NCBI GenBank assembly: GCA_965652645.1
Contig: CBFGXE010000005.1
Span: forward strand, 67,654 to 131,653
Direction: 5' to 3'
Source of the DNA: ZC4RG30 sp965652645
Lineage (GTDB): Bacteria; Pseudomonadota; Gammaproteobacteria; Steroidobacterales; Steroidobacteraceae
DNA length: 64,000 nt
Part shown: positions 61,602 to 64,000 of the stretch, piece after piece
How the letters are laid out: the number at the start of each line of letters is the position of its first letter
Numbering within the stretch: the stretch's first letter is position 1
Program-made: the position numbers and the translations under genes
Notes under the pieces: model-generated
Told to the model about the DNA's origin: nothing
Database searches by the model: none
Seen by the model: the letters and a program-made list of their open reading frames with translations, nothing else

Positions 61602-61617
61602 GGCCCTTTTCAGGGCC
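61602..61617 (-). terminator. Hairpin at the end of the cysteine synthase gene
   Basis: GGCCCT-TTTC-AGGGCC forms a 6-bp stem that overlaps the cysteine synthase stop codon; read on the minus strand it is followed by ATTTCC. The weak T-tract makes it a moderate candidate terminator, separating the cysG-cysK transcript from the exporter operon. The rest of the 121-bp gap shows nothing clear. Confidence 0.5.
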
Positions 61618-62620
61618 TTCCAGCAGCCCTGATGCCCGATTCCGCGGCTTCCATCAGCCCCTTGGCCGCGAGCCATTCGCGGTTGTAGAGCCGCGAGACA
61701 TATTTGGCGCCGCCATCGCAGAGGATGGTGACGATGGTGTGGCCCGGGCCCAGCTCGCGCGCGACCCGCACCGCAGCAGCCACGTTGATGCCCGAGGTGC
61801 TGCCGAGGAACAGGCCCTCCTCGCGCAGCAGCCGGTACACCATCGTGACGGTCTCCGGGTCCTCGACGTGCACGGCATCGTCCACCGGCGCATCGCGGAA
61901 ATTGTCGGTCACGCGCCCGATGCCGATGCCCTCGGTGATCGAGCCGCTGCCGGTGGCCTTCACCTGGCCATTGCGCACGAATTCGAACAGGCCACTGCCG
62001 GGCGGATCAGCCAGCACGGTGCGGATGCCGGCGCGCCTGGTCTTGAGGAATTCCGAGGTGCCGGCCAGCGTGCCGCCGGTGCCGCTGGCGGCCACGAAGG
62101 CGTCGATGCGCCCGCCGGTCTGCTCCCAGATCTCAGGCCCCGTGGACTGCACGTGCGCGCGGCGGTTGGCCGTGTTGTCGAACTGGTTGGACCAGATGGC
62201 ATTGGGGAGATCGGCCGCGAGGCGGCCGGCCTGGTGCTGGTACTGCGCCGGGTTGCTGTAGGGCACCACCGGCACCTTGCGCACCTCGGCGCCCAGCGCC
62301 TCCAGCAGCTGGTACTTCTCGGGCGACTGGTTGTCGGGCATCAGCAGGATGAGCTTGTAGCCGCGCGCATTGCAGACATGGGCGAGGCCAATGCCGGTGT
62401 TGCCGGCGGTGCCCTCGACCACGGTGCCGCCGGGCTTCAGAAGGCCGCGATTCTCCGCGTCGGTGACAATCCACTTGGCGGCGCGGTCCTTCACCGATCC
62501 GCCGGGATTCATGAACTCGGCCTTGGCGAGGATCTCGCAGCCGGTCTCGCGGCTCACACCATTGAGGCGAAACAGCGGCGTGTTGCCGACGGCATCCACG
62601 AAATCCTTGCGCAGCGTCAT
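61610..62620 (-). CDS. PLP-dependent cysteine synthase
   Basis: Fold-type II PLP enzyme, 336 aa, making cysteine from O-acetylserine and sulfide (or a close relative). The Schiff-base lysine is K43 in NPGGSVKDRAA, the substrate-binding loop is EGTAGNTGIG, and the phosphate-binding Gly-rich loop is ASGTGGTLAGTS. The EGTAGNTG loop, rather than EPTSGNTG, and the longer C-terminus suggest the cystathionine-beta-synthase/CysK2-like branch, so homocysteine or thiosulfate use is conceivable. ATG 62620 is preferred over an upstream ATG 18 codons away. It lies 19 bp after the siroheme synthase gene, consistent with a sulfate-assimilation operon. Confidence 0.9.
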   Translation of the reverse strand: MTLRKDFVDAVGNTPLFRLNGVSRETGCEILAKAEFMNPGGSVKDRAAKWIVTDAENRGLLKPGGTVVEGTAGNTGIGLAHVCNARGYKLILLMPDNQSPEKYQLLEALGAEVRKVPVVPYSNPAQYQHQAGRLAADLPNAIWSNQFDNTANRRAHVQSTGPEIWEQTGGRIDAFVAASGTGGTLAGTSEFLKTRRAGIRTVLADPPGSGLFEFVRNGQVKATGSGSITEGIGIGRVTDNFRDAPVDDAVHVEDPETVTMVYRLLREEGLFLGSTSGINVAAAVRVARELGPGHTIVTILCDGGAKYVSRLYNREWLAAKGLMEAAESGIRAAGRP

Positions 62621-62639
62621 TACCCGTCCCGTCTTATCT

Positions 62640-64000
62640 TCAGGCGCTGGCGGAATCAGCGCCCATGTTGCCAACCAGTCCCTTCACCTGCGCGAGGGCG
62701 GCGACTTCGCCGACCACCAGCAGGGTGGGCGATCTTAACCGTGCCGCCGCCGCCGTGGCAGGCAGGTCGGCCAGCGTGGTCTTCAGCACGCGCTCGTCCG
62801 GCCACGTGGCCCGCTCCAGCAGCGCCACCGGCGTGGACGGCGCCAGCCCGTGCGAGGTCAGCTGGCGCGCGATGTAGTCAGTCTGCGCGCCGCCCATGTA
62901 GTACACCACCGTGTGGCCGGGCCCGGCCAGCAGCCGCCAGTCCAGGTGGATGGCCTGCGCACCGGTGGCAGTGACGAAGGTCACCGCCTGCGCAATGCCC
63001 CGGTGCGTAAGCGGCAGGCCGGCGCTGGCCGCGGCACCGATGCCGGCCGTGATGCCCGGCACCACCACCACGGGGATGCCCGCCTCGCGCAGCACCGCCA
63101 GCTCCTCGCCACCGCGGCCGAAGATGAAGGGATCACCGCCCTTCACGCGCGCCACGCGCAGGCCCCTGCGCGCATGTTCCAGCAGCAGCTGGTTGATGTA
63201 TTCCTGCGTGTGCTCGTGCTGGCCGGGCGTCTTGCCCACATTGATCTTCTGCGCGTCGCGGCGCGCACGGCCGAGGATGACCTCCGGCACCAGCCGGTCG
63301 TACAGCAGCACGTCGGCCTGCTGCAGCAGCTGCTGGGCGCGCAGCGTGAGCAGGTCAGGATCGCCGGGGCCCACGCCGATGAGGTACACCTCCCCGGCCG
63401 GCGCGGCGGCGGCAGCGCGCGCGGCATCGATGGCGCCCTGCATGGCGGCATCGGCACCGCTGCTGTCCCCGGCCAGGAGGCTCGCGGCCACCGGGCCATT
63501 GAAGAAACGGTCCCAGAAGCGCAGCCGTGCCGGCAATTCGGGCAGCGCCCGGCGCACGGACTCGCGCCACCTGCCCGCGTAATCGGCAAGCTGGCCCAGC
63601 CGTTCAGGCAGCAGCGCCTCGATCTGCGTGCGCACGCGGCGGGCCAGCGTGGGCGAATTGCCCGCCGTGCCCACCGCCACGATCAGCGGCGACCGATCAA
63701 CGATGGCGGGAAAGATGAATCCCGAGCGCGGACCGTCATCCACCACGTTGACGAGCATGCCGCGCTCGCGCGCGGCCACAGCCACCGCGTCGTTCACCGC
63801 TTCGTCATCGGTGGCCGCCACCACCAGCAGCGCGCCATCCAGCTGCGGGGCAGAGAAAGGCACGGGGCGGTGCTCGATGCGGCCCAGGTCGCGGAACACG
63901 GTGAGATCCGCCGTGAGTTCCGGCGCCACCACACGCACCTTCGCATGGGCCTTCAGCAGGTGCTCGACCTTGCGGTGCGCGACCACGCCACCACCGACGA
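62640..64000 (-). CDS. cysG: Siroheme synthase CysG, N-terminus cut by window edge
   Basis: Trifunctional enzyme that makes siroheme from uroporphyrinogen III for sulfite or nitrite reductase. About 453 codons are visible and only the first few are lost: the sequence enters inside the NAD-binding VGGGVVAHRKVEHLL. The N-terminal precorrin-2 dehydrogenase/ferrochelatase part includes VNVVDDGPRSGFIFPAIVDR (catalytic Asp) and VGTAGNSPTLARRVR. The C-terminal SAM-dependent methyltransferase part includes YLIGVGPGDPDLLTLRA and VARVKGGDPFIFGRGGEEL. The usual VGGGEVALRK is VGGGVVAHRK here. The cysteine synthase gene follows, so both serve cysteine formation from sulfate. Confidence 0.94.
   Translation of the reverse strand, partial: VGGGVVAHRKVEHLLKAHAKVRVVAPELTADLTVFRDLGRIEHRPVPFSAPQLDGALLVVAATDDEAVNDAVAVAARERGMLVNVVDDGPRSGFIFPAIVDRSPLIVAVGTAGNSPTLARRVRTQIEALLPERLGQLADYAGRWRESVRRALPELPARLRFWDRFFNGPVAASLLAGDSSGADAAMQGAIDAARAAAAAPAGEVYLIGVGPGDPDLLTLRAQQLLQQADVLLYDRLVPEVILGRARRDAQKINVGKTPGQHEHTQEYINQLLLEHARRGLRVARVKGGDPFIFGRGGEELAVLREAGIPVVVVPGITAGIGAAASAGLPLTHRGIAQAVTFVTATGAQAIHLDWRLLAGPGHTVVYYMGGAQTDYIARQLTSHGLAPSTPVALLERATWPDERVLKTTLADLPATAAAARLRSPTLLVVGEVAALAQVKGLVGNMGADSASA

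Overview
This 64 kb window is a contiguous, GC-rich, gene-dense chromosomal segment with no mobile elements, prophage or CRISPR array that I can see. Gene content and order point to a gammaproteobacterium: amgK-murU-lipA-lipB facing lptD-surA-pdxA-rsmA-apaG-apaH, lptF-lptG, lgt-thyA-folA, and a ybeD-like gene tail to tail with lipB. A bacterial kynurenine operon and a cytochrome c/DUF1552 export module resemble Xanthomonadales-, Nevskiales- or Steroidobacterales-like lineages; this placement is inference. Starts are often GTG and many neighbouring genes overlap by ATGA or GTGA, so translational coupling is widespread.

Layout. 1-8460 (minus): metallophosphoesterase, HIT protein, lptF, lptG, a GNAT protein, a MobA-like nucleotidyltransferase, a CDP-glycerol-transferase-like protein and an asparagine synthase cut by the left edge. 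This run looks like LPS export coupled to surface-polymer decoration. 8470-18323: a lipid-flavoured block with a CDP-alcohol phosphotransferase and a TAM41-like (mitochondrial-type) CDP-diacylglycerol synthase on plus, then YihY, desaturase, diacylglycerol kinase-like, MsbA-like exporter, LpxL-like acyltransferase, epimerase and pyruvyltransferase-like genes on minus. This is the best candidate for an undescribed system, plausibly making and exporting an unusual phospho- or glycolipid. 18481-20859: small basic protein, Na+/H+ antiporter, tRNA-Ser(CGA), DUF493. 20856-24245 (minus): lipB, lipA, murU and an amgK broken by a frameshift.

24273-31856 (plus): lptD-surA-pdxA-rsmA-usp-apaG-apaH and a DUF1993 gene, closed by a strong bidirectional terminator. 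31991-34572: formate-THF ligase and, divergently, a YebC regulator. 34686-40788: TonB receptor, then 3-hydroxyanthranilate dioxygenase, cyclase-type formamidase candidate, kynureninase and kynurenine monooxygenase (tryptophan to quinolinate, probably NAD synthesis). 40846-46502 (minus): cytochrome b561, two YceI proteins, RlmI-like methyltransferase, lgt, thyA, a SET-domain protein with a histone-like tail, and folA.

46537-53677: DUF486 gene and, divergently, a four-gene exported module (DUF1592-type cytochrome c, Tat-exported DUF1552 protein, ankyrin protein, and a metallo-beta-lactamase-fold lipoprotein with altered metal ligands). This is the second candidate system. 53703-61488: DNA glycosylase, SnoaL-like lipoprotein and two complete adaptor/permease/ATPase exporters arranged tail to tail. 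61610-64000 (minus): cysteine synthase and CysG-type siroheme synthase, cut by the right edge, serving sulfate assimilation.

All functional calls come from reading translations and motifs by eye; no database search was run.
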